Assembly: GCF_900112035.1 (NCBI RefSeq)
Contig: NZ_FOKC01000001.1
Coordinates: 868,001-932,000, forward strand
Length of the DNA stretch: 64,000 bases
DNA from: Nocardioides alpinus
GTDB lineage: Bacteria; Actinomycetota; Actinomycetes; Propionibacteriales; Nocardioidaceae
Reading direction: 5' to 3'
The position numbers and the translations under genes were made by a program. This document shows positions 55,624-64,000 of the stretch, piece after piece (the stretch's first letter is position 1; every line of letters starts with the position of its first letter). A model generated the notes under the pieces. The model did no database searches and was not told the origin of the DNA. It was given only the letters and a program-made list of their open reading frames with translations.

Positions 55624-58600
55624 ATGCAGATCTTCGCGATCGTCGTCTCGTTCGCACTGACCGTCGCCGCCGTGGCCATGCTGGTCCCGGCCGTACGGCG
55701 GATGCTGGGCGTGATCCGCGCGGGCCAGCCGGCCCCGGGTCGCACCGAGAACCCCGGCGGACGCGCCGTGACGATGCTCAAGGAGACGTTCCTCCACACC
55801 CGGATGCTCCAGTGGCACTGGGTCGGCATCATGCACTGGTTCGTCTACGCGGCGTTCCTCTTCCTCAGCACGGCGGTGCTGGCGGCGTACTTCCAGCTCT
55901 TCTCGCCCTCCTTCGCGTGGCCGCTCATCGGCCACTGGTATCCCTACGAGTGGTTCAGCGAGCTCATCGGCCTGCTGAGCACCGTGGGCATCGTCTTCCT
56001 GATCGTCTACCGCCAGAGGCACCACCCGCGGTCCGAGGGTCGGCGCAGCCGCTTCTTCGGCTCCAACTTCTGGCAGGCGTACTTCGTGGAGGCGCTCGCG
56101 CTGCTCGAGGGCGCAGCGATCCTGTTCGTGCGCGCCGCGGAGTGGAAGCTCGACGAGGACGCCGGTCGCTCCCACTACCCGATCTCGTCGTGGATCGGCG
56201 ACGCGTTCTACTCCAACGACACCGTCACGCTCGAGAACACCATCTACTTCATCGCGATGTTCAAGATCGCGCTCGCGATGATCTGGCTGATGGTGATCGC
56301 CCGCAACATCACCATGGGCATCGCCTGGCACCGCTTCACCGCCTGGTTCAACATCTACTTCAAGCGCGAGTCCGACGGCAGCACGGCCCTCGGCGCGATG
56401 AAGCCGCTGACCTCCGGCGGGATGGCGATCACCCTCGACGACATCGACGACCTCGACGAGGACTCGGTGCTCGGCGTCGGCGTGGTCGAGGACTTCTCCT
56501 GGAAGGGCATCCTCGACTTCACGACGTGCACGGAGTGCGGCCGCTGCCAGTCGCAGTGCCCGGCCTGGAACACCGAGAAGCCGCTGTCGCCCAAGCTCCT
56601 GATCACCGCCCTGCGCGACCACGCGTACGCCAAGGCCGACGGCGACGAGGCGCACGCGGAGCGGACCCTGGTCGGGGTCGGCTCCAAGGGCGAGAGCGCC
56701 GGCTCCGGCACCGACGTGCTCGACTACTTCTACAACCCCGAGGACGCGGCATTCGTCATCGACGAGGACGTGCTGTGGAACTGCACCTCGTGCGGCGCCT
56801 GCGTCCAGCAGTGCCCCGTCGACATCGAGCACGTCGACCACATCATGGACATGCGTCGCCACCAGGTGCTGGTGGAGTCCAACTTCCCGGCCGAGCTCAA
56901 CCAGCTCTTCAAGGGCCTGGAGAACAAGGGCAACCCGTGGAACATGTCGTCGACCGCGCGGATGGACTGGGCCAAGGGCCTCGACTTCGACGTCCCGGTC
57001 GTCGGTGAGGACCTGGAGTCCCTCGAGTCGGTCGACTGGCTGTTCTGGGTCGGGTGCGCCGGGGCGTACGAGGACCGCGCGAAGAAGACCACCCGCGCCG
57101 TCGCCGAGCTGCTCAACATCGCCGGCATCTCCTTCGGGGTCCTCGGCAACGGCGAGACCTGCACCGGTGACCCGGCGCGCCGTGCGGGCAACGAGTTCGT
57201 CTTCCAGGGCCTCGCGATGCAGAACGTCGAGACCTTCAAGGAGTACAAGGTCAAGAAGGTCGTCTCGACCTGCGCGCACTGCTTCAACACGCTCAAGAAC
57301 GAGTACAAGGACTTCGGTGTCGAGCTCGAGGTCGTGCACCACACCCAGCTGCTCAACCGGCTCGTGCGCGAGGGCAAGCTGACCCCCGTCAAGGACGGCG
57401 CGGGCGCCGCGAAGCGCTCGATCACCTACCACGACCCCTGCTACCTCGGGCGCCACAACGAGGTCTACTCGCCGCCGCGCGAGCTGCTCCAGGTGCTGCC
57501 CGGCGCCGAGGTCATCGAGATGGAGCGCAACTCCGAGCGGTCCTTCTGCTGCGGCGCCGGCGGCGCGCGCATGTGGATGGAGGAGAACCTCGGCGAGCGG
57601 ATCAACCTCAACCGCACCAAGGAGGCCGTCGGCACCGGCGCCGACCAGATCGCCGTCGGGTGCCCCTTCTGCCGCGTGATGCTCTCCGACGGACTCACCG
57701 CCCAGCAGGCCAAGGGTGAGGCGCGCGAGGAGGTCGAGGTCCTCGACGTCGCGCAGATGCTGCTCGCGTCGGTGAAGGGCGAGCAGGCCACCAAGGCCGC
57801 TCCCAGCTCCGCCCCCGCTGCCGCGCCGGCCGCGGCCGGCGCCGCTGCCGTCACGGACGTGGCCACCAAGGACGAGCCCGAGGCCGGGGACGTCACGGTC
57901 ACCGAGGACACCGTCACCGAGACCGCCGACGCAGGTCCGCTCGCCAAGGCGTCGGGAGGGTCCTCGCTCTTCGACACCCCGGCCCCCGAGCCGGCTGCCG
58001 AGAAGCCCGCCGAGAAGCCCGCCGCGGCGGCCGCTGCCGGCGGATCGCTCTTCGACACGCCTGCCCCGGAGCCTGTGGCGGCCGCGGAGCCGGCCGCGGA
58101 GAAGCCTGCGTCCCAGCCTGCCTCCCAGCCTGCGTCCGAGCCCGCCGACAAGGCCCCCGCTGCATCCGCTGCCTCGACCGACCTGGGTGGCGGCGGATCG
58201 CTCTTCGACCTCGGTACGCCGGAGCCGGCGCCAGCCCCCGAAGCGCCTGCTGCCGAGGCTCCCGCCACCGGCGGTGACCAGGCAACAGGATCGACCGACG
58301 AGAAGGTGGCCGCGGCACCGCCCGCCCCGAGCGGCGGTGGGTCGCTGTTCGACATCGCTGCCCCGGAGCCCACCGCGCCGAAGGCGGCCGCTCCTGCTGC
58401 CGCGCCCCCTGCCCAGTCCGAGCCCAAGTCGGAGCTGGAGCCGACGAGTGACGATGCGGTCGCTCCGGCGACCGAGACGTCACACGTCCCGGAGCCCGAG
58501 GCCCAGCCCGCAGCCAGCGCCACCACGTCGACGCCGACCACCGACGCCGACCTGTCGAGCCTCGGCTCGTTGTTCGACCTCGAGGCGCCTGCCACCGAGG

Positions 58601-59307
58601 CGGCTCCGGCCGCTGCTGCGCCCGAGCCGGAGGTCGCCTCCGAGCCGGAGCCTGCACCGGAACCCGCGCCCGCCCCGAGCGGTGGTCCAGCCACCGAACC
58701 GACCGTCGAGAAGGTGGCTGACGCACCGCCCGTCAGCGGTACGACGTCCAGCCCGGCAACCGACGTCGACCTGGCGAGCGTCGGCTCCCTGTTCGACATT
58801 CCCGCCCCTGAGGTCGCGGCGACCAGCACTCCCCCCGCGCCCCCGGCGACGGTGGAGAGTCCTGAGCCCGAGGTCGAGCCGGAGCCGGAGCCCGCGTCGA
58901 ACGGTGGTCCAGCCACCGAAGCGACCGATGAGAAGGTGGCTGCCGCACCGCCGACAGCGGAGCCCGCAGCTGCGACGCCCAGCGCCCCGCCGAGCGGGGC
59001 CGCCCTGAGCCAGGCGGCGCTGTTCGCCGACCCGGACGACGCGACCGAGGCTCCCGACGCACCCGAGGCGGCCGAGTCGGGCGGCCCGGCCGAGGGCAAG
59101 GACGAGGACCCGGACACGATCCTCGACTCCGACGACCCGGCCGAGGCCCCGGCGCCGGAGTCCGCCACCGAGCCGGAGACCGAGACGGAGAAGGTGTCGG
59201 CCCCCGAGGAGAGGCCGGCCGCGAAGGCGACGAGCACGGACACACCCGGGCACACCCCGCGTACGGACGTCGACATCAGCGGCACGGGCTCCCTCTTCGA
59301 CCTCTGA
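55624..59307 (+). CDS. Membrane (Fe-S)-binding CCG-domain oxidoreductase with long repeat tail
   Basis: A 1227-residue protein of the heterodisulfide-reductase-related/FadF-like group. Residues 1-250: about five membrane helices, nitrate-reductase-gamma-like. Two 4Fe-4S motifs: CTECGRCQSQC (302) and CTSCGACVQQC (387). Two Cys-rich CCG domains follow (VGCAGAYEDRAKK, CAHCFNTL; CYLGRHNEVY, SFCCGAGGARMWMEE). Such proteins pass electrons between flavoproteins of acyl-CoA oxidation and quinones. Residues ~720-1227 are a disordered Ala/Pro/Glu tail with seven SLFD motifs, the last ending the protein. The ATG at 55624 has GAGGAG upstream. Confidence 0.9.
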   Translation: MQIFAIVVSFALTVAAVAMLVPAVRRMLGVIRAGQPAPGRTENPGGRAVTMLKETFLHTRMLQWHWVGIMHWFVYAAFLFLSTAVLAAYFQLFSPSFAWPLIGHWYPYEWFSELIGLLSTVGIVFLIVYRQRHHPRSEGRRSRFFGSNFWQAYFVEALALLEGAAILFVRAAEWKLDEDAGRSHYPISSWIGDAFYSNDTVTLENTIYFIAMFKIALAMIWLMVIARNITMGIAWHRFTAWFNIYFKRESDGSTALGAMKPLTSGGMAITLDDIDDLDEDSVLGVGVVEDFSWKGILDFTTCTECGRCQSQCPAWNTEKPLSPKLLITALRDHAYAKADGDEAHAERTLVGVGSKGESAGSGTDVLDYFYNPEDAAFVIDEDVLWNCTSCGACVQQCPVDIEHVDHIMDMRRHQVLVESNFPAELNQLFKGLENKGNPWNMSSTARMDWAKGLDFDVPVVGEDLESLESVDWLFWVGCAGAYEDRAKKTTRAVAELLNIAGISFGVLGNGETCTGDPARRAGNEFVFQGLAMQNVETFKEYKVKKVVSTCAHCFNTLKNEYKDFGVELEVVHHTQLLNRLVREGKLTPVKDGAGAAKRSITYHDPCYLGRHNEVYSPPRELLQVLPGAEVIEMERNSERSFCCGAGGARMWMEENLGERINLNRTKEAVGTGADQIAVGCPFCRVMLSDGLTAQQAKGEAREEVEVLDVAQMLLASVKGEQATKAAPSSAPAAAPAAAGAAAVTDVATKDEPEAGDVTVTEDTVTETADAGPLAKASGGSSLFDTPAPEPAAEKPAEKPAAAAAAGGSLFDTPAPEPVAAAEPAAEKPASQPASQPASEPADKAPAASAASTDLGGGGSLFDLGTPEPAPAPEAPAAEAPATGGDQATGSTDEKVAAAPPAPSGGGSLFDIAAPEPTAPKAAAPAAAPPAQSEPKSELEPTSDDAVAPATETSHVPEPEAQPAASATTSTPTTDADLSSLGSLFDLEAPATEAAPAAAAPEPEVASEPEPAPEPAPAPSGGPATEPTVEKVADAPPVSGTTSSPATDVDLASVGSLFDIPAPEVAATSTPPAPPATVESPEPEVEPEPEPASNGGPATEATDEKVAAAPPTAEPAAATPSAPPSGAALSQAALFADPDDATEAPDAPEAAESGGPAEGKDEDPDTILDSDDPAEAPAPESATEPETETEKVSAPEERPAAKATSTDTPGHTPRTDVDISGTGSLFDL

Positions 59308-59334
59308 GGGCGCGTCCGCCAGTCCTCTCGGTGC

Positions 59335-59393
59335 GGTTCTCGGCCGTTGCAACCGCCGAGAACCTCGGCAACCACCGGGTACCCGGTGGTTGC
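59335..59393. repeat. Double-hairpin dispersed repeat, copy C
   Basis: GGTTCTCGG at 59335-59343 pairs with CCGAGAACC at 59356-59364 around GCCGTTGCAAC, followed by a perfect 26-bp palindrome at 59368-59393 centred on CCGGGTACCCGG. Same order of stems as copies A and B. It lies 27 bp after the Fe-S protein stop. Confidence 0.78.
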
Positions 59394-59407
59394 GGGCAAG
59401 GGGTGGT

Positions 59408-59480
59408 GATGTCACTCCACCGCCAAAATGACATCATCCGATGTCATCAGACCGTTGACTTGGACGTCACGGTGATGTCA
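59408..59480. promoter_or_regulatory. Repeated GATGTCA operator before the RHH gene
   Basis: Five half-sites: GATGTCA at 59408, the perfect inverted pair ATGACATC-ATCC-GATGTCAT at 59428-59447, GACGTCA at 59463 and GATGTCA at 59474. A -35-like TTGACT (59455-59460) lies among them. Spaced half-sites are typical of ribbon-helix-helix repressors, so the downstream gene may control itself. Confidence 0.65.
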
Positions 59481-59491
59481 GAGTGGTGCGC

Positions 59492-60040
59492 ATGGACATC
59501 ACCCCCTACGTCGACTCCCTCCGCCGCGACCTGGTCGCCGCGGCGGAGGCCGGCAGCGACGAGCTGAAGCAGGCGGCCGAGCGGCTGACGTATGCGCTGG
59601 ACCCCAGCGCCCGCCTGGCGCTCATGGAGGCCATCTCCCACGCCGCGGCCGAGATCACCGCCGAGCTCCCCGAGGGCAGCGTCGACGTCCGCCTGGTCGG
59701 TCGCGAGCTCGACTTCGTGGTCGAGATCGCCCCGCCGAGCGCCCTGCCGGCCCCGCCCCCGCCGCCGGCGCCGCCGGTGCCCGAGGAGGACGACGGCGAC
59801 CTGGCCCGCATCACCCTGCGCATCCCCGAGGCCGTCAAGGCCCGCGCCGAGGAGAAGGCGGCCGCCGCCGGTCAGAGCCTCAACACCTGGATGGTCGGTG
59901 TGGTGCGCAGCGCCACCAACGAGCACGCGATCAACGTCGACATCGACCTGAGCAGCGTCCCGTTCGTCGGCTACGACCCCTTCGCCGCCAACCGCAGGAA
60001 GGGGCAGGGCAACAACCGCCGGATGACCGGCTGGCTCTGA
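59492..60040 (+). CDS. Ribbon-helix-helix (HicB-like) protein
   Basis: A 182-residue protein. Residues 1-85 are helical and then beta (VDVRLVGRELDFVVEIAP); a Pro-rich spacer follows; the ribbon-helix-helix domain lies at about 108-145 (ARITLRIPEAVKARAEEKAA, then AAGQSLNTWMVGVVRSA). The tail NRRKGQGNNRRMTGWL is basic. This is the HicB-like type without a HicA toxin beside it. In its place a DUF4097 protein and a mini-protein follow, so it is likely a regulator of that group rather than an antitoxin. Confidence 0.8.
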   Translation: MDITPYVDSLRRDLVAAAEAGSDELKQAAERLTYALDPSARLALMEAISHAAAEITAELPEGSVDVRLVGRELDFVVEIAPPSALPAPPPPPAPPVPEEDDGDLARITLRIPEAVKARAEEKAAAAGQSLNTWMVGVVRSATNEHAINVDIDLSSVPFVGYDPFAANRRKGQGNNRRMTGWL

Positions 60041-60090
60041 CCTCCTGACCCGATCCGGCCGGCACAGGACCGGCCACGCACCGCCCCAGC

Positions 60091-60108
60091 GGACCGGGCT
60101 GCCGGTCC
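60091..60108. terminator. Short GC stem-loop between RHH and DUF4097 genes
   Basis: GGACCGG-GCTG-CCGGTCC, a 7-bp perfect stem 35 bp before the DUF4097 start. It could be a weak terminator or attenuator that sets the ratio of the two genes. Confidence 0.4.
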
Positions 60109-60142
60109 GGTAGACGAGCACACCCTCAGACCGGAGACCCCG

Positions 60143-60994
60143 ATGAGCAACCACCTGGACCGCACCTTCGACAGCCCCGAACCGGTCGACCTCTACGTCG
60201 AGAACGGCCGCGGCCTCGTCAGCGTGACCGCGAGCAGCGTCACCGAGACGACCATCCAGATCACCGGCGACCGCGCCGACGAGTACGACGTACGCGACCT
60301 GCGAGACGGCCACGGTCCGCACCGGATCGCGATCATCGCGCCGAAGCGCGACGGAGGCTTCTTCGGCAAGGACCCACGCGCCGAGATCGTCATCGAGGTC
60401 CCTGTCACCAGTGCCCTCACCGCCAAGGTCGGCAGCAGCGACGTCGTGACCCACGGCCGCTTCGACGACACCCGCATCGACACCGGCTCGGGCGACGTCA
60501 CCCTCGACGTCGTCGACGGCGACACGATCGTGCAGTCGGGGTCGGGCGACATCGTCGCCGAGCACTTCTCGGGCGACGCCCGGATCAAGTGTGGCTCGGG
60601 CGATGTCCGCGTCAACCGCGCCGACTCCGACCTCCTCGTCACGACCGGCAGCGGCGACGTACGCGTCGGCGGGGCCACCGGCGGCGAGCTGGCCGTCAAG
60701 ACCGGGTCGGGCGACATTCAGGTCGGGATGCTGCAGGCAGACCTGGTCTTCACGACCGGGTCGGGAGACCTCGTGATCGGCGAGGCCGCGTCCGGGCAGG
60801 TGACCGCCCGGACCGCCAGCGGCGACATCCGCATCGGCGTACGCCCCGGCACCCCGGTGTGGACCGACGTCCGCACCGCGAGCGGCCGCCTCGCCTCCAC
60901 CCTGCCCGCCACCGGGGAGCCCGAGCCCGGCCAGCCCTACCTCGAGGTACGTGCCACCACGGCCTCGGGCGACGTCACCCTCCACCAGAGCTGA
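60143..60994 (+). CDS. DUF4097 beta-strand-repeat protein
   Basis: A 283-residue protein whose C-terminal two thirds form a right-handed beta-solenoid from repeated T-G-S-G-D-(V/I/L) turns; six GSGD and two ASGD turns are seen. No signal peptide or membrane segment is present, so this copy is cytosolic. The function of DUF4097 proteins is unknown; they may act as surface or scaffold proteins. It lies 102 bp after the RHH gene and 33 bp before a mini-protein gene, the likely unit. Confidence 0.87.
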   Translation: MSNHLDRTFDSPEPVDLYVENGRGLVSVTASSVTETTIQITGDRADEYDVRDLRDGHGPHRIAIIAPKRDGGFFGKDPRAEIVIEVPVTSALTAKVGSSDVVTHGRFDDTRIDTGSGDVTLDVVDGDTIVQSGSGDIVAEHFSGDARIKCGSGDVRVNRADSDLLVTTGSGDVRVGGATGGELAVKTGSGDIQVGMLQADLVFTTGSGDLVIGEAASGQVTARTASGDIRIGVRPGTPVWTDVRTASGRLASTLPATGEPEPGQPYLEVRATTASGDVTLHQS

Positions 60995-61027
60995 ACACAA
61001 CCCCCCACGAATCCGAGGAGCACCACC

Positions 61028-61120
61028 ATGTACGAGTCGTTCACCGACATCGAGCTCATCGCCCGCCACCGCATCGCCGAGCGCGTGCGCCTGTCCCCCC
61101 GCCACCCCAGGCGCCGCTGA
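61028..61120 (+). CDS. Mini-protein (30 residues) after the DUF4097 gene
   Basis: A 30-residue protein, MYESFTDIELIARHRIAERV followed by a basic, Pro-containing tail. GAGGAGC stands before the ATG. The same pattern of aromatic/acidic start, short helix and Arg-rich end is seen in the mini-protein at 26663-26782. Too short for family assignment; its place in a unit with the RHH and DUF4097 genes is its only context. Confidence 0.5.
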   Translation: MYESFTDIELIARHRIAERVRLSPRHPRRR

Positions 61121-61172
61121 ACCACCGCCCCCGAGGGACAGCCGCAGGTCAGGACTCCGGTCAGGACTCCGG

Positions 61173-62111
61173 TCAGGACTTCATGGCCACGCCGCGGCGC
61201 CAGTAGCCCATGAACGCCACCCGGCTCCGGTCGAAGCCGAGCTCGTTGACCAGGTGCCGACGCAGGCCCGTCACCACCTTCGACTCACCGGCGATCCACG
61301 CATACGTGCCCTCGGAGCCGGTGATCTCGCCGGCCACCTGCTCACCGGAGGAGGAGTAGAACGGCGTCTCCCACAGGTCGGGGTCCACCTCGTCGGGCGC
61401 CACCTCGACCTGAGCCCCCGGGATCCCGAGGTGGGCCACCACTGCATCGTGCAGCCCGACACCGAGCTCGTCACCCTCGCGGGCCAGCCAGACGACGTCG
61501 ACACCGGCAGGACGGCGTACGTCCTGGATGTCGCCGGCGACCGGAACCTCGACGAACGCCGTGCCGCGGGCGTCGTCCGGCAGCTGCTCGAGGACCGTGA
61601 GGATCGCCGGCACCGCCGTCTCGTCGCCCACGAGAAGCAGGTCCGCGCCGGGAGCCGGGGTGAACTCGATCCCGCCGTAGGGGAAGCCGCGGCGGGGTGC
61701 GAGCAGCACGATCCGGTCGCCCGGGGCCGCTCGCGAGGCCCACGTGGACCCCGGTCCGACGAGGTCGCCCTCGAGGTGCAGCACCATGTCCACCACGAAG
61801 GTCGTCCGGGCACCGGAGCCACGGACGTCGCGGATCGTGTACGTCCGCATGTGGCCGCGCTCGGTGGCCGGGCGCTCGAGCCAGGTCGCCCACCAGGACT
61901 CGTCGGCGCCCTCGGTCGACGTCATGCCGCCGGTCTCGGGGTCGGGGAAGATCAGCTTGATGCGCTGGTCGTAGCGCGGCCCGTCGACACCGAAGTCGGC
62001 CAGCGCGGGCCCACCGAGCTCGACGCGGACGAACGTCGGGGTGAGCCGCTCGACCGAGACCACCTCGACGTCGGCGAGCAGCATGGGCAGGGCGGATGCG
62101 GTCACGGTCAT
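61173..62111 (-). CDS. Siderophore-interacting protein (FAD ferric reductase)
   Basis: A 312-residue cytosolic flavoprotein that reduces ferric siderophores to release iron. FAD-binding beta-barrel with MRTYTIRDVR (RxYT motif) and LEGDLVGPGSTWASRAAPGD, then the NAD(P)H half with DLLLVGDETAVPAIL and a late AWIAGESKVVTGLRRHLVNE. The C-terminal RVAFMGYWRRGVA is family-typical. The ATG overlaps the stop of the ATPase gene (ATGA), so it is the last gene of an iron-uptake operon. Confidence 0.93.
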   Translation of the reverse strand: MTVTASALPMLLADVEVVSVERLTPTFVRVELGGPALADFGVDGPRYDQRIKLIFPDPETGGMTSTEGADESWWATWLERPATERGHMRTYTIRDVRGSGARTTFVVDMVLHLEGDLVGPGSTWASRAAPGDRIVLLAPRRGFPYGGIEFTPAPGADLLLVGDETAVPAILTVLEQLPDDARGTAFVEVPVAGDIQDVRRPAGVDVVWLAREGDELGVGLHDAVVAHLGIPGAQVEVAPDEVDPDLWETPFYSSSGEQVAGEITGSEGTYAWIAGESKVVTGLRRHLVNELGFDRSRVAFMGYWRRGVAMKS

Positions 62112-62941
62112 CGGTCCTCCTGGAGCAGTTGGTGCCGTCGGCCCACGGGGACCACCAGCGGGGTGTGCGAGACGGGGTCGTCGATCACGCGGTTGTCGAG
62201 GCCGAAGACCGTACGGACGACGTCCTCGGTGACGACCTCGCGCGGCGTGCCCTCGGCCACGATCCGGCCGGTGTGCAGCGCGACGAGGTGGTCGGCGTAG
62301 CGGGCGGAGAGGTTGAGGTCGTGCAGCACCATCACGATCGTCGTGCCGCGGCGCTCGTTGAGCTCGGCGAGCAGGTCGAGCATCTCGACCTGGTGCGCGA
62401 CGTCGAGGTAGGTGGTCGGCTCGTCGAGCAGCAGCAGGTCGGTGCCCTGCGCGAGCGCCATCGCGATCCACACGCGCTGGCGCTGGCCGCCGGACAGCTC
62501 GTCGACCACGCGGTCGGCGAGACCGAGGGTGTCGGTGAGGGCGAGGGCCTCGGCGACCGCCTGCTCGTCCTCACTCGTCCAGCGACCGAAGGCGCCGTGG
62601 TGGGGATGACGACCACGACCGACGAGGTCGACGACGGTGACGCCTTCCGGGGCGACGGGGTTCTGCGGGAGGAGGCCGAGGGTGCGGGCGACCTGCTTGG
62701 TCGGCATCCGGTGGATCGCCTCGCCGTCGAGGAGCACCGACCCCGAACGCGGCTTGAGCAACCGCGCCAGGCCGCGCAACAGCGTCGACTTCCCGCAGGC
62801 GTTGGCGCCGACGATGACGGTGACCTTCCCGTGCGGCACCTGCAGGTCGAGATCGCGTACGACGGCGGTGTCGGTGTAGCCGAGCGTCAGGGCGCTCGCC
62901 TCGAGCCGGGCCGTACGGGGATCGGTAGCGGTGGCGGTCAT
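62108..62941 (-). CDS. Iron-siderophore ABC transporter ATPase (FepC type)
   Basis: A 277-residue ATPase: Walker A GANACGKSTLL, Q-loop LLPQNPVAPEG, signature LSGGQRQRVWIAMAL and Walker B LLLLDEPTTYLD followed by the H-loop VLHDLNLSARYAD. The sequence type (GRGRHPHHGAFGRW) is that of ferric siderophore importers. Overlaps with genes on both sides by ATGA show coupled translation with the permease and the siderophore-interacting protein. Confidence 0.95.
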   Translation of the reverse strand: MTATATDPRTARLEASALTLGYTDTAVVRDLDLQVPHGKVTVIVGANACGKSTLLRGLARLLKPRSGSVLLDGEAIHRMPTKQVARTLGLLPQNPVAPEGVTVVDLVGRGRHPHHGAFGRWTSEDEQAVAEALALTDTLGLADRVVDELSGGQRQRVWIAMALAQGTDLLLLDEPTTYLDVAHQVEMLDLLAELNERRGTTIVMVLHDLNLSARYADHLVALHTGRIVAEGTPREVVTEDVVRTVFGLDNRVIDDPVSHTPLVVPVGRRHQLLQEDR

Positions 62942-64000
62942 GCCGCCCTCCTTCCACGGTGTCCGTTGAGGGGGCCGCGGGCAAGCAGCCAGAGCAGGAA
63001 CGGCGCACCGAAGGCGCCGGTGACGACGCCCACGGGCAGGTTGAGGTCGGCGAAGGCGTAGGCCCCGGCGTAGTCGCCGACGAGGACGATCACCGCGCCG
63101 ACGAGACCGGCGGCGAGCAGCGTCGTACGTCCGCGGTTGAGGGCGCGCGCGATCGGGCCGGCCAAGAAGGCGACGAACGCGACGGGGCCGGCCGCGGCCA
63201 CCCCGACAGCGACGAGGAGGGTGCCGAGCAGCATCAGCAGGTCGGTCCGGCCGGTGCCGACGCCCAGTCCGCGCGCGGTGTCGTCGCCGAGCTCGGTGAC
63301 CCTGAGGGACCGTGCCGCCCAGGCCGTGGCGGGCAGGAGCACGGCGAGCACGGCGGCGAGGACGCCGATGGTCGACCAGGCGACGCCGTTGACGCTCCCC
63401 GTCAGCCAGCGCAGCACCAGCTGGACGTCCCACTCGTCGACGCGGGTGAAGACGTACTGGATCACCGACTGCATGGCGGCGGCAAGCCCGATGCCGGCGA
63501 GGATCAACCGGAACCCGCCGTGGTCGCCGGCGATCGAGCGGACGGCGAGGGCGACGGCGAGCGCACCGCCGACCGCGGCGAGCGAGACCGACCAGCCGGT
63601 CCAACCGGCCAGCGCGACCGCGGACACCGCCGCGGCGCTCGCGCCGAGGCTCACGCCGACGATGTCGGGGCTGGCGAGCGGGTTGCGGAGCGTGGTCTGG
63701 AAGATCGCGCCGCCGATGCCGAAGGCGATGCCGACGAGCACGGCGAGCACCGCGCGCGGCAGCTTGGACTCCATCACGATGTAGGTCGCGCCGGGGATCT
63801 GCTCGCCGCCGAGGATGCGGAAGAAGTCAGGGATGGTGACGGTGTAGTCGCCGAGCAGCACGCGGGCGGCGAAGGCGGCGACCACGGCGAGGACGAGCCC
63901 GGCGACGAGCCGGCGGTGGTGCCGGATCGGCGCCCGACGGGCCCGGCGTACGACGTCCCCGGCCTCGCGGGCGGCGGGCTCGGTCGCGGAGCGCCGGTCG
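62938..64000 (-). CDS. Iron-siderophore ABC permease (FecCD family), 5' end cut by window
   Basis: FecCD-type permease with about nine or ten membrane helices visible (354 codons). Family blocks: LPRAVLAVLVGIAFGIGGAIFQTTLRNPLASPDIVGVSLGAS (split by loops) and LGVGTGRTDLLMLLGTLLVA, GPVAFVAFLAGPIARAL near the coupling loop. The open frame continues to the right edge with a basic cytosolic stretch (RRARRAPIRHHRR) ahead of helix 1, so the start lies outside. A second permease and a binding protein are expected further upstream. Confidence 0.93.
   Translation of the reverse strand, partial: DRRSATEPAAREAGDVVRRARRAPIRHHRRLVAGLVLAVVAAFAARVLLGDYTVTIPDFFRILGGEQIPGATYIVMESKLPRAVLAVLVGIAFGIGGAIFQTTLRNPLASPDIVGVSLGASAAAVSAVALAGWTGWSVSLAAVGGALAVALAVRSIAGDHGGFRLILAGIGLAAAMQSVIQYVFTRVDEWDVQLVLRWLTGSVNGVAWSTIGVLAAVLAVLLPATAWAARSLRVTELGDDTARGLGVGTGRTDLLMLLGTLLVAVGVAAAGPVAFVAFLAGPIARALNRGRTTLLAAGLVGAVIVLVGDYAGAYAFADLNLPVGVVTGAFGAPFLLWLLARGPLNGHRGRRAA

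Noticed and set aside
59492..60040. HicAB toxin-antitoxin system
   Set aside because: Only the HicB-like part is present. No HicA-sized toxin gene lies before or after it.

Overview
The window is high-GC DNA, densely coding on both strands, with frequent GTG starts, many GTGA/ATGA stop-start overlaps, several apparently leaderless genes, a HAIR-type heat-shock operator in front of dnaK, ESX/WXG100-type proteins and a class F sortase. This points to an actinobacterium; the gene mix and the interspersed palindromic repeats suggest Nocardioides or a near relative (inference, not proven). No tRNA, rRNA, CRISPR array, transposase or prophage was seen, and no gene-free stretch exceeds 300 bases.

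Layout. 1-6136: 5' part of dnaK, a Dabb protein, a GNAT acetyltransferase, an SGNH hydrolase and a secreted M4 metallopeptidase. 6137-11756: M3 oligopeptidase, aldo/keto reductase, MFS carrier, an anchored exported protein, and a P-loop GTPase-like protein. 11840-13158: two translationally overlapping helical proteins of ESX type. 13139-15401: sucrase/ferredoxin-like protein, cupin_4 protein and an Asp/Thr-rich peptide. 15518-21977: a sugar locus with a glycogen-debranching-type glycosidase divergent from a LacI regulator and a three-gene carbohydrate ABC importer, with two LacI-type operators between them. 22047-26782: second sucrase/ferredoxin-like protein, PASTA lipoprotein, and a large LuxR-type ATPase regulator preceded by a 39-residue mini-protein. 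26920-30685: hutI, hutF and an M20 amidohydrolase. 30791-40637: nitroreductase; kinase, ABC exporter and an Arg/Ser-repeat peptide; M20 peptidase and MFS pump; two malyl-CoA-lyase-type genes. 40770-48217: GDSL esterase, DinB protein, hutU, a small secreted protein, hutH, a LuxR regulator and a vanadium-type haloperoxidase. 48313-50823: two paralogous membrane coiled-coil proteins, an IclR regulator and a sortase. 50888-55496: a polymorphic-toxin locus. 55624-64000: a large Fe-S protein with a long disordered tail, a ribbon-helix-helix/DUF4097/mini-protein group, and a siderophore-iron uptake operon running off the end.

How genes work together. Histidine catabolism is split into two loci 11.5 kb apart (26920-30685 and 42224-46054). 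The same 16-bp palindrome lies 55-56 bp before the start codon of the M20 amidohydrolase, hutU and hutH, and this ties the pieces into one regulon. The hutH-divergent LuxR protein is the first candidate regulator and the IclR protein the second.

The most striking system is the minus-strand operon 54757-50888: an ESX-type partner, a 543-residue effector with an ESX-like N-terminus and a C-terminal ADP-ribosyltransferase domain (R, STS-like, ExE), an unknown 150-residue protein, a second free-standing ADP-ribosyltransferase domain, and a DraG-type ADP-ribosylhydrolase. The layout suggests a type VII-delivered, arginine-directed ADP-ribosylating toxin whose immunity includes an enzyme that removes the modification. 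Two more ESX-type proteins diverge from it. The type VII secretion core is not in the window.

Three dispersed repeat families are visible: a double hairpin with a CCGTTGCAAC core (three copies), a TTCGACACGG-type palindromic element (between genes, in the start of hutU and, as a shorter related sequence, inside hutF), and a small insertion between the M20 and MFS genes bounded by a 10-bp direct repeat.
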